Positions 1-10,020 of a stretch of DNA of 64,000 nucleotides are shown here, in pieces; position 1 is the stretch's first letter; each line of letters starts with the position of its first letter. Under the pieces are notes generated by a model. The model searched no databases. It had not been told where the DNA came from and saw nothing but the letters and a program-made list of their open reading frames with translations. Origin of the DNA: Phytoseiulus persimilis (Eukaryota; Arthropoda; Arachnida; Mesostigmata; Phytoseiidae); NCBI GenBank assembly GCA_037576195.1, contig CM075102.1:16364745-16428744 (forward strand). The letters run 5' to 3'. Made by a program: the position numbers and the translations under genes.

Positions 1-394
1 GCTCGTGGTCGTCGAGTCTAGGAATTCAGACGGAAAATATCTTTGAAAGTCGAAGAAGGAAGTCGTAGGAAAACTGACATGTGTATGAACCGCGAGCTCT
101 TTACGTGAGCATTGAGCCCAAGTCCCGATCTCTGAGCAATCAAAGTTAGAAACTGCTGGTAGGAGGTCGAGGAGGCGAAGGGAGAGACCTTTGATGACAG
201 ATTTCTCGAAAAGCTCATGAACGAAGTACCCGAATACATAGGTCGCAACCACACATACACTCGAAATCTATGAACACTCTGAATACAGAATCTGTTAGCT
301 CGTTCTCGATGAACTTCCACGCGATGGATCGGATCGTCGTCGAACCAACGGCAAGTTGTGGGGCGACTCACAAGGGAGGACATATTATAGTTCA

Positions 395-480
395 TGCCGA
401 GGTCTATCTGACCATACCATTTGAGGACCATGGAGGTGCTTCCGGGATTGATCTGACCAAATCTTTCCGGAGTTCATGAC
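395..480 (-). repeat. Diverged inverted copy of the 45-bp minisatellite unit
   Basis: Read on the minus strand, this stretch contains two degenerate copies of the unit that is tandemly repeated at 1975-2945 (GGTCAGAT..CCCGGAA.CACCTCCA type). The orientation is opposite to the main array. The palindromic foldback at 505-1559 therefore has related minisatellite DNA on both sides, in inverted orientation. The copies are visibly diverged and only the core GGTCAGAT and CCCGGAA words are well kept. Confidence 0.5.
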
Positions 481-504
481 GGATAATCCGTAACTGGATG
501 TACG

Positions 505-1559
505 GGTTGGTCATCGTAAGTCGGGAATTTTCTTACTCTCTCTTCTTTTGCTCATAAATCGGTGAAAAATTATCCGATTCTGGACTTTTTTTTTCATTCG
601 ATAGCTGGAAGGATGGCGCATCTTTTTCTCCTCGACTTTTGTGAATCGGTAGACAACTGAATTTCGCAAATTGGCTCAAATATTGCCTTTTTTTTCAAGT
701 TTTTCAAAAAAAACAGTCGGCAAACTTCTGAAGTCGACCGATCGAATTCGTAAGTGTCAAGGTCGACGCAGGATAGGATGCTGCTCAAACGCCCGGCAAC
801 TCCAGATTTCTAGCTCGGGACCTGTGAGGAGGACGAAAGATCGTTTCAACCTTGACCTCAAGATCGACCTCCTGACAAGATCGCGTCCTCTTTGCATTTT
901 GGCCCTTAACCCCTCAGGGAAGCCGAATTCGGGAAATTTCCCAATGGCAAAAAGCTCTTAGATTGGTCCAGACTACCCGACCAGGGTGTTGGCGGGTCGA
1001 TCCGAGAACTTTTTTTCCCCCCCCGCAAATCCCGCCTCCTCAATTTTTTGAAAAAGTTGTCGGATCGACCCGTTAACTTCTTCGTCAGGTAGTTTGGACC
1101 AATCTAAGAACTTTTTGCTATCGGAAAATTTCCCGAATTCGGATTCCCTGAGGAGTTAAGGGCCGAAATGCAAAGAGGACGCGATCTTGTCAGGAGGTCG
1201 ATCTTGAGGTCAAGGTTGGAACGATCGTTCGTCCTCCTCACAGGTCCTGAGCTAGAAATCTGGAGCTGCCGGGCGTTTGAGCAGCATCCAATCCTGCGTC
1301 GACCTTGACACTTACGAATTCGATCGGTCGACTTCAGAAGTTTGCCGACTGTTTTTTTTGAAAAACTTGAAAGAAAAAAGGCAATCTTTGAGCCGATTTG
1401 CGGAATTCAGTTTTCAGACTCACAAAAATCGAGAAGAAAAAGATGCACCATCCTTCCAGCTATCGAATGAATAAAGAAAGTCCAGCATCGGATAATTTTT
1501 CACCGATTTATGAGCAAAACAAGAGAGAGTAAGAAAATTCCCGACTTACGATGACCACC
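505..1559. repeat. Long inverted repeat (foldback) element, about 510-bp arms
   Basis: The left arm begins GGGTTGGTCATCGTAAGTCG near 505. It is the reverse complement, with scattered substitutions and small indels, of the right arm ending CGACTTACGATGACCACCC at 1559. The match continues inward to about 1015 and 1049, leaving only a loop of roughly 30-40 bases rich in T, C and A runs. Several open frames of 60-100 codons inside are mirror images of each other across the palindrome and carry no recognisable protein. No target-site duplication is evident. This fits a non-autonomous foldback or MITE-like element, or an inverted duplication. Confidence 0.8.
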
Positions 1560-1974
1560 CTTTTTGTTTTTCGGCTGAACCTCTCAGCCAGCCCTCAGGA
1601 GTGCACCGGAATCACCGGAGCATTGCTTCAGTAACACTCCCTATCGCCTCGCAAATCCCATTGCGGGCGGTGGGCTTGGGTCTTAAGATGGTTCAGATTC
1701 AATTCTGATATGAATTAAATCCTCTATTTACCACATAAGAAAGATTTTAGCGCAGAAATGCGCTTTTCTTCGGGCGTGTTTACTGGGGTGTAACTGGGAG
1801 TGGAACGAAGAAATGGGAACGAAAAAATCGCAGCGGGAGGCCTTTAAGATTCTTTCCGGAGCGAGGGAAATTTGAATTCGAGTTGAATTTCATGTGGTGA
1901 ATCTCCGTGTCTCGTCATAGGTCAATGACGATGGAGTGATGGTTGTTAAAGTATTGTCCGTTCCGGAATCACAC
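1560..1974. other. Intergenic stretch with no recognised feature
   Basis: This lies between the foldback and the minisatellite. It begins with a T-rich run right after the foldback terminus, followed by unique-looking sequence. I see no open frame worth reporting, no RNA gene and no repeat. Confidence 0.4.
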
Positions 1975-2945
1975 CTCCAGACTTGAAAAGTGAAGGTCGG
2001 AATGGTCCCGGAATCCCTCCTCCAGACTTGGAAAGTTATGCCAACGCAGTTCCGGCCATGGGTGGCGGACCTTCACCCGAAAAGTGAAGGTTGGGGAGAC
2101 ACTAGGTTTTTAGTGGGTATGCGACTCCCACAGTACCGAGCGGGGCTGTGGCTCGGTCTGCATCACGCATTTTTAATCCTGGTCCCCGCGAAAGAAAAAA
2201 AAAAGAAGACTTGGAAAGTAATGGTCAGATTGATCCCGGAATCAACTCTCCAGACTTGGAAAGCAATGGTCAGATCGGTCCCGAAATCACCCCTCCAGAC
2301 TTGGGAATTAATGGTCAGATTGGTGCCGGAATCGCCCCTTAGACCCGGGAAAGTAATGGCTGCAAGATCGGCTCCACGGCTGCCGATAATGGTGAGAGCG
2401 GTCCCGGAATCACCCCTCCAGACTTGAAATGTGAAGGTCAGATTGGTCCCGGAATCACCCCTTCAGACTTGGGAAGTAATGGCCAGATTGGTGCCGGAAT
2501 CACTCCTACAGACTCAGCAAGATATTGTCATACGCGTCCTGGAATAAACCCACCAGACTCAGAAAAGTATGCTCAAATTGGTTCCGGAATCACTCCTCCA
2601 GACTCAGAAAAGTATGCTCAGATTGTTGCCGGAATCACCCCCATGTATTCCAGGAGGAATTCGGACAAACTGACGGACGAAGCCGATCATAAGTAGTGAG
2701 GATCCTCGGATCCAGGGTACGAAGAATTAATTTCTGTACCGGGTGGTACGGAAATTTTATTGCCGTACTACGGAAAATGATGTCTAGTCCCGGAATCACC
2801 TCTCCAGACTTGGAAAGTAATGGTCAGATCGGTCCCGGAGTCACCCCTCAGACCTGGGAGAGTGATGGTCAGATCGGTCCCGGAATCACTCCTCCAGACT
2901 TGAAAAGTGAAGGTCGGATTGGTCCCGGAATCGCTCCAAGAAATC
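1975..2945. repeat. Minisatellite, 45-bp unit
   Basis: Many imperfect tandem copies of a unit reading roughly GGTCCCGGAATCACYCCTCC then AGACTTGGAAAGTAATGGTCAGATT follow one another, with interruptions near 2050-2200 and 2700-2790. Because 45 is a multiple of three, the plus frame stays open for long runs and reads a 15-residue period (for example GITPPDLESNGQIGP). That period explains the apparent open frames at 1990-2427, 2424-2696 and 2696-2986. Copies differ by about 10-30%. I see no start-codon context, splice sites or poly(A) signal that would make this a gene. Confidence 0.85.
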
Positions 2946-3021
2946 GATGGTCGGTGATCAACCCACTGGGGCACGGCAGTCCATAAACTTCAACGAAGTC
3001 GCTCAGGGGGTCCACGGTTGA

Positions 3022-3480
3022 CCCCGTGGTCGACAGGTGGAGCTGCTATTCACGAACGCAGAGGAGCACCTACGCAAGCAACTCCCACAATTGCACCAGA
3101 TCTCATTGATGAAGATCCTGGTGACATTCGTGCCTGTAAAATACTCCTACGTAACCAACTAATACATAAATCCGGGAACATCGTTCGAACTCATTGAAGA
3201 GTTCCTGCTGAAACATGACCATGTTCTGTCTCCTGGTATACAAAACCAGAGAACTTCACTGATTCTATGCGGTGATTTCAATTGGAACCTGAAAGAACCC
3301 CTCAAAAAGAAAAAAAATATCGAATTTATGCGAAATCAATTTGAAAATCTTGAAATAATAACCGATCCTGAGATATTGACTCCACGTGGCCGAACATGCA
3401 TCGATATCATTTCTCGAGAGGCATTCCGGAGCACTGAAGATAGAACTGTCGAAAACAAATTGAGGGGGGCTTTGGGCGGA
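3022..3480 (+). pseudogene. Degraded endonuclease domain of a LINE-type retroelement
   Basis: One reading frame runs through this stretch with a single TAA stop at 3160-3162. After the stop it carries LILCGDFNWN, the GDFN metal-binding motif of apurinic/apyrimidinic-type endonucleases. This is followed at the right distance by TPRGRTCIDIIS, matching the conserved (T)xxR/S..T.IDhI block. Upstream, in the same frame before the stop, LMKILVTFVPVKYS fits the preceding beta-strand segment. No reverse transcriptase is seen nearby, so this is a fragment. The frame runs into the C tract at 3509. A Helitron-carried endonuclease is the main alternative. Confidence 0.6.
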
Positions 3481-3508
3481 AGCCTCCCTCTCGAGGGGTT
3501 GGGTCAAA

Positions 3509-3531
3509 CCCCCCCCCCCCCCCCCCCCCCC
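3509..3531. repeat. Homopolymer run of 23 C
   Basis: This is an uninterrupted run of C, immediately downstream of the degraded endonuclease frame. Its true length is probably unreliable, as in most assemblies. Confidence 0.9.
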
Positions 3532-6500
3532 ATCCCCCGAAAAAAAATCGTCGTCTCGTTTTTATGTAGGTGTTTCAAAACCAATCCACCGTACTTTCCA
3601 ATTCATTTATCGACGAATTTTGTCTGTATCCCGGCTTGACGCTAGGTTGTTCGCATTTCTGCGCCCCGGTTCAGCCCGTGGATGAACCGTTCCTGTTTTT
3701 TTTTATCCCGCAATGGCTAGCTTAGCGTGGCACCCAGTATTGGTTTATGCCACCCGGCCAGCGAGCGGGGACGATGACCACCCTGTAGTTTTCGGAGTCT
3801 TCTTTTCTGTTTTTCATTCATTTCTTCTGGCAACTATGACGGAAAAAGCGTGATGCAGTCCGAGCCACAGTCCCGGTGCGGTGGGAGTCCTCCACATACC
3901 CACCAGAAACCAAGTGTCTCCCCAAAGTTCGCTATTCGGGTGTAGGTCCGCCCCCTATGGTCGGAACTCCGTTAGCATCATCTCGATACCAAGGGAGTCA
4001 AAGTTCTCTGCTCCTCATGACTACTCTACCACAGGCTATATCATATGTTTTTTGCCCGAAATGTGATGGGACCGCCTCCAGCGGAGGTGTCGTGAATTCA
4101 TGAATTCGCATGTTCCCGAGGGGTGCTCCCGACTCTGCATGTCTCACTCTCACAATTGATGAGCTTTTGCGGTGCACGGAGATGATTCGAGAGTCCCGAA
4201 TCGGTACTCGATCTGGTGTCGGCGAAGGCCTACGAGACCGTCCATCCGAGAGTACACAACACCCTCTACGAAAGCCTAGAGAAACTTCATAGGAGGATAC
4301 ACGACTGTTGACAGAATCGTCTCGTCAGGAGACCTTGTAGCGCTGCTGAGTTGACGAAAACTAGACGTTCCCCGCGTTCGAATCGCCGTTGCTCTGAGAA
4401 ACTCGAGGAGGCAACAGAATGCTTTCTTTGGGCTTACTGGCTAAGACGTGGCTCCGATACGGAGTCGACCGGGAGTTCCACTGCACAATGGCATACACGG
4501 CCGATTCCTTATGTTTGTTTGGTTCTTGCTTGCAGAAGTCCTGGACTCTCTGCCCTTCCATTAGGAGAATGCATGATGTCGGAGCTCGTCCTTCAAAAGA
4601 AAACCTCCCGAGAATAGAATTGTCATCAATGAATGGGATTCAAATTATTTCTCGGTGATCCAACTTGCGGGCTTCCCGAGCGTTGAATGTCAAAGATCAT
4701 GCAGAGGTTATCGTATTTGAGTCGAAGCAGCTGCAGATTTGCCAATATCTGGGATCTCCTGCTCAGTTGTAGACTTGTTCAGGTTCACCGTATCTGATTT
4801 TGAGACATCCTCGGAGCGATGTCTCCTCGGAGGGAGATTTTTTGACACCTCTTCAAACATGAACTTCAGCCTCCTTCTCGCCTCAACTTCAATGTGATCG
4901 GCATGCGCATCCACAGCTGATGGCCCGAAACGTGCGCAAAGATCGATGGGACAGCTAGGGTGACACTCATGCGTGGAAGATTCCCGAACACTCTCCCCAA
5001 ATAGGGTGAACTCAGCTTCGCAAACGCCGTTGTCACATCTGCTACACTCACACAGACGTACCCGGGTATCACAGACCGACTGAAATCAGAAGTTGATCGA
5101 ATCTGGAAAATGCATGGTTAGAGCAAGACCCGGGCATGAGAAATCCTAGGAATACTCGTGGACACCCAGACCGCTTTCATTCAGCCTCAGATTTTGCTTT
5201 TTCCGTGGGTTCTCTGGCAACGACACAATAATCATTGCACCCGGTATCGTTCAAGTGACACTCGGGCTGGATCAAGTTATTCATGATGAAAGCTAACCCT
5301 GAAAGCTCTGGAACCTCAGCCCAACGAAATGGCTATAGGGGTGATTCCGCGGCCATATAAGAGCGGCGACATCGCGTTGTAGTCTGCCTACGGCGAACCA
5401 CAACCGGGAACTCAGCCAAGTTCGATGTTCCGCAGGACTTTGACGGGAATGGCTTCGAATACAATGGTGGAACCAAACATGATTCCATCATGATGTGCCG
5501 CCGATCGAGAATTTCTGGCTGTCGAGTGGAACGTAGATTATGAGAATATGGGACATTTCTGGCCGCTCCTGCGGGGTTTGGGATGGACTCTGTGGATCCG
5601 CTCCGAGACGGACATGGACGAGCACATTTTCTTACACATTTCGTTGGGAGGTCATTCATCCTGAGTGCTGATCCGGATGGAGTGGAGGAAGCATTGTGAC
5701 ATATACCACGAGAAAAACTCAGATGATGAGGTATATTTTCAATTCTGACTCGAATGGAGCACTTTCCAAGGGCGCGCGCGACGTTGTCGGCTCCGGCCTC
5801 CGTCTGTTGCGTTGAGCAAACATCAACGAACGACTGAACTATTCTGGGAATCCCGAACCCGTAGCAAACTATCAGCTCCTATTCTATGGTATATGTCCAT
5901 TGTCCCCGGAGCTGTTATAGCTATCCCGTTGATTTCAAAGCGGTAACAAGAAAAACGGATCGATTCCCGCCGCGGAAGAATGGCGACTCGCCAGTTGCCA
6001 CCGACGACCGCCAACGCATCGCCGCAGCAGCCAGTCTCGTTGAACCTTTCCGCCAAACTCTAGAAGAAGTATTCGAATCCACGAAAATCGCGCGGAAAGT
6101 CATACACATGGGTGAGTTTGCCCGATCTACTCGGCTGCGTTGTTGACGTCAGATGGTGATTTACGTTCCAGAGCCGTCTCGGGATCCTTCCTCGTATCGT
6201 TCCGAGTCCAGTATTCTCGATCAATAGAATCCTTAATTCTCCTTGAATAGTTTTTCCGATCCACTTTTCCCAATTCAAAGCGTGAAACGTCAAAGTTGAC
6301 CCCATGTCATGGGGGAAGGCGTTCCAGGGAGATGGGGAGTTTGAACCTTCAAGGACCGGTCGTGTCTGTGTGGAATCATCACGCAGGAAACCTATGTAGA
6401 TGGGAACCGTGACAAGTGCGTGTCCCACGTCCGCAAGAGAATTTGGTCCGACCCGCTTACGGGTGCGAGGGAGCTTACGTCGAGGGTACCGTTTCCACGA

Positions 6501-7982
6501 CGCGACTGGTAGGCATGAGCGCCAGAGACAGGCCAACAGCGAAACCGACTTTCTCCCACCCCTCGACCGTGTTACAGACGGATAGCGCTCGCCGATTCAT
6601 CATTCACGCATAGCGAAGAACGCGACATTGACATCAGCGACGTCGCCGCCACGACCGCAGCAGCGGCAACCATTGTCGTGACTGCATTATATAGAAAGCA
6701 GCCAGCTCAGTACAACTCACGGTGCCGTCTCTGCACAAGCAGCATCAAGTATTGTGATCGACTCGGCTTGATCAGTAGAGATCGCGCCTTCATCCGAGAC
6801 ACATAGGTGTCGCCGACAGGTTAGTTCGGGAGTATTTTTTAAGCCCAGGTTGAACTCTGTGCTTTGCGTCGAGTCTAGAATCACTGGAGCGTCCCCCGAG
6901 CAGCGGAAGCTAAGAAACGTAGGTGGGGCCGATTCAGGGAGAAAATCCTTACTCGAAGCTCTGGGCGCGAAGGATAATGAAACGGGTGAATTTCTGGGGG
7001 TCATTTCTACCATTTCAGATCTCTGTCAAAAACTTCGAGAGCCTCCAGAGAGATTCCGACCTGATGTTATTTTTCGCATATCCGTTATCCAGAATAGATT
7101 TCCAAGGCTCGACCCTAGCGCGTTGTCCGTTCTCGTATCAACTTCCCTAAACTCGCATAACTCTGAGCGGCTACAGCACGCCAACGTGTCTGAGTCCAAT
7201 TCAAAAACCCTTCATTCAGGAATGTGGGTCTAAAGGATACGAATTCCCGGGTCGGTTTTAGTTGACCTTCCTCCATTGCTTCATCGAAAACGCATGCGTC
7301 GTCATAACCAACGCTTACGGGATTTGACGAGCAACTCATGAATACGTGCGGTGCGATCCCATTTTTTTGTTTTGTTGTTTTCGGATTGTTCCGTAATGCG
7401 GGACAGGTTCTCTGCCGTGCTTCGATGTGAATGTTCCGCCGTAAGCTCTCGTAGGCGATAACTCATCGCTAAGAGACCGCACGTAGCCGGAATAGCATGT
7501 TGATTCAGTTCGCGGCCTTCTAGTCTCCTACGACATCGGACAAATCTCGCAAACGCTCCCTAACTTCCGCTACGCGTTCGACTAATTACTTGCCGAGAAG
7601 CCAAGCGCCTCACCCTGAAGCCGGAGTTTGAATCAATAGAAAACGGTTCCAATCATTCGCTACTGCGGCAATGAGAGATTCCTCCGAATTACCTTGTCGC
7701 GAGCAACTAGGTCTTATCGTGAATGAGTTCGTATATCGCGGAAGTAGCGTCGCCTTCTGGGACCTTTTTTGATAGTCACAGAAACTTGCGCAGTCAACAT
7801 CTTATCAGTGTTCGTGACCGGTCGATCAAGCACGCGTGCAGTTCTCGCAGAGGGAAGATGTTCGTCATCGGGCATTTTGTTATTTTCGTTGAACCTAGCT
7901 GTTGGTTGTTGATTCAATCGACGATTGAATCATGGGTATCCGAAAGGAGTTATTGTTCCAGAACGTTCCTGAAAAAAAAAAC
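3532..7982. other. 4.4 kb without a recognisable gene
   Basis: The 14-mer ACGATGACCACCCT at 3771-3784 also forms the outer edge of the foldback at 1548-1561. Several open frames of 75-160 codons exist: 4708-4914 (-), 4866-5072 (-), 5333-5659 (-), 5886-6146 (+), 6060-6536 (-), 6717-7013 (-) and 6850-7233 (+). None shows a known motif, and most are matched by an equally open frame on the other strand. The 127-codon plus frame at 6850-7233 looks the most protein-like, but I cannot attach splice sites or a family to it. Confidence 0.4.
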
Positions 7983-8415
7983 ATGAACCAGCCGGCCGTG
8001 TACCAACAACCTGCTCCGCTCCCGCCGTTGGGCGACGGAGCTGTCCGTGTCGGCTGTCCGCAGTGCGGGAAGTTGGTAGTATCTCGGACTTTCCGTGAGA
8101 GAGGTGAGCCCTCCGGAAGAATGCCCTTTTTCGGAGGATGCCGAGAGTAAAGGAGCAAAGTAGCCACGGAACCGATGAGATAATTGATTGTTTTTCACAG
8201 GGACCAAGGATGCGCGTCGATATAAGCCATGACATCTAAGCCATTGTCTTCTTGTTTCCACAGGAGTTCTGACCTATCTGTCATCACTGGCCATCGGCTC
8301 TCTCGGAGGTGCATTATGCTGCCTCTGTTTGATTCCGTGTTGCAGCGATAGTTACCAGGATGTCGTGCACCGCTGCCCGTCATGCGACGCCTATCTGGGA
8401 ACTTATAAGCGCTGA
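7983..8415 (+). CDS. LITAF-domain membrane protein, two exons
   Basis: The model is join(7983..8103, 8264..8415), 90 residues. Exon 1 ends at a GTGAGC donor in phase 1 and exon 2 follows a TTGTTTCCACAG acceptor. The protein has a short Pro/Gln-rich N-terminus (residues 1-22), then CPQCGK, then the LITAF-type hydrophobic stretch ([16 protein letters not shown] and a Cys-rich CCLCLIPCC), then HRCPSC and the terminal LGTYKR. The two CxxC halves together form the zinc site of the SIMPLE/LITAF domain. The hydrophobic part is a membrane-inserted hairpin in known members. LITAF proteins sit on late endosome/lysosome membranes on the cytosolic face and act in endosomal sorting. The usual PPxY or PSAP motifs are not visible in this short N-terminus. 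A poly(A) signal lies 30 bases after the stop. Confidence 0.9.
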
Positions 8416-8446
8416 TAACTCCTTCTCGAGTACACTCGTTCAAGCT

Positions 8447-8452
8447 AATAAA
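8447..8452 (+). promoter_or_regulatory. Poly(A) signal AATAAA of the LITAF-domain gene
   Basis: A canonical hexamer lies about 30 bases downstream of the TGA at 8413-8415, supporting the 3' end of this transcript. Confidence 0.6.
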
Positions 8453-10020
8453 TCATCGGATCATCTTTTGTTTATGTGACGGACATCTTCTCCATTCGTG
8501 GTCGACTGCAGCCCGGGCCCCAGTTTGCACATAGTCGAGATCGAGAAGAGCATTTTGAAGAGGGCCTCGGACTGGTTTGCTTGAGAATTGCGGTGGTGTC
8601 CCATTGGGTGCTGTCTGTGACTTCAATGGTTTCGAATCGTCGAAAAACCTTGCGATTCGCTGAATTCGACAGATTCTCTGCGTGAATCATCTCTGGCGCC
8701 CTTGAGGATCGACGGAAGTGATCAGTCGTGCTCGAAATTCGGAATTGAAGTCTCGGGCTCTACGAACCAGAGTCATTGTTTGGGACAGCTCAACCGCGAA
8801 GGCGTTTACTCTCTGTATGTAAAATATATCCGCTGGGAATCACTGAGCACTGACTATTTCTCAAGAAACTACACGCCCGTGTTGTTTTCCTGTGAGTTTG
8901 GCCGGATGGATTTAGGTTGTTTTGACTCCAGATGATTCAACTGTGTACACTGAGCCCGCTTTGGATAACGATCCTCTGTCAACGAGCCAGAACCCCTTGC
9001 AATCGATGGCCTCGAACAGGTCCAAGAAGCTCCTGAAAAGTGTCCTGGAGCTCAGGCTCTTGGCAACAGATCCCATCCTTATTTTGATCCTCCGGGTGAG
9101 GGAATGGTGTGGTGTAGGAAGGCTCATAGGGCACTTCGAGGAATCGGTAACGCGGCAGAATTTCTCCACATCAGTTATCCAGGAGGATGGAGCATTGCCC
9201 GTGACGACTTACCACAAGAGAACTCATCCTCGCGTATTCGGCGAAATGCCGTGAAATTATTTCGGTCGGCGAGCGATGAGAGCATAGATTCGTTTAAGAC
9301 TGAGTTAGGCGTAGAACTCCAGTCGATTCCACGGACTTCGAATGTAGGGAAGAGTCATTTCAATGAATTCGAAGATTTGTGTCAGTGGTCGTGGAGCACG
9401 AGAACCTCGAGTTCCTCTCTCGGTTTGCGCTGCTCAATCTGGGACCACCGAGTTATCCGCCGACGGTCTCAATTTTTTAGCCAAAATCCATCCGATGGTT
9501 ACTTCGCTGACGACCGCCAGACGAACCCCGTCGCAGCCAACGACGAGGTCGCTCATCATCTCCATGATGACTCAGTGACTGCAGCTCCACCAACTCAACA
9601 GCCTCTCAGAAACTCAATGATCGAACCAAGATTGGAAGCTGCAATTCCCCCACGCCCTCTCGGGGTATCCTCCGCAGGGCGCTGAAGTTCCTCTCATAGG
9701 AGGCACTTGACACACGGAATACAATGGCTATTTCGGAATACATCACGAGCTCCCTAAACCCCTCATCGATTGGCAGCAGGTATCCGAAACACTTGTTCGC
9801 GTACTGGATTTGGTTGGAATTCGGTCGCGCTCGAATCCGGAGGTTCCTCTTCTCTCCCGCCAAACAGCATGACTTCTCTCCATGTCCAATAAGCTGTGAA
9901 GCCCGGTCTTACCGTCGACTCCAAGAGTTCGGATACCGAAACAGGGTGGGACACAACATTCAAAAAGGGTGAAACTATGGGGGCCACGCTTCCACAAATG
10001 TTACGACCCTCCTCCTCATA
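8453..10020 (+). other. Region with an unrecognised open frame, 8967-9685
   Basis: A plus-strand frame stays open for about 240 codons from just after a TAA at 8964 to 9685. It reads as plausible protein (for example GNAAEFLHISYPGGWSIARDD) but has no in-frame ATG near its start, and I do not know the family. An alternative is an exon in another frame beginning after the acceptor TTTTGACTCCAG at 8933 and ending at a GTGAGG donor near 9093, with the hydrophobic end LLATDPILILIL. The two overlap, so at most one is right. A third frame ends with QPTTRSLIISMMTQ at 9537-9578, resembling the repeat motif of the minus-strand gene at 13210. Confidence 0.25.

Noticed and set aside
594-1474. Mirror-image small frames (MSS..SCVDLDTYEFDRSTSEVCRL on both strands)
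   Set aside because: They are the same sequence seen in both arms of the foldback and lack start context, splice sites or a known domain.
4092-4105. GAATTCATGAATTC palindrome
   Set aside because: It is a 14-base palindrome expected by chance in 64 kb, with no associated feature.
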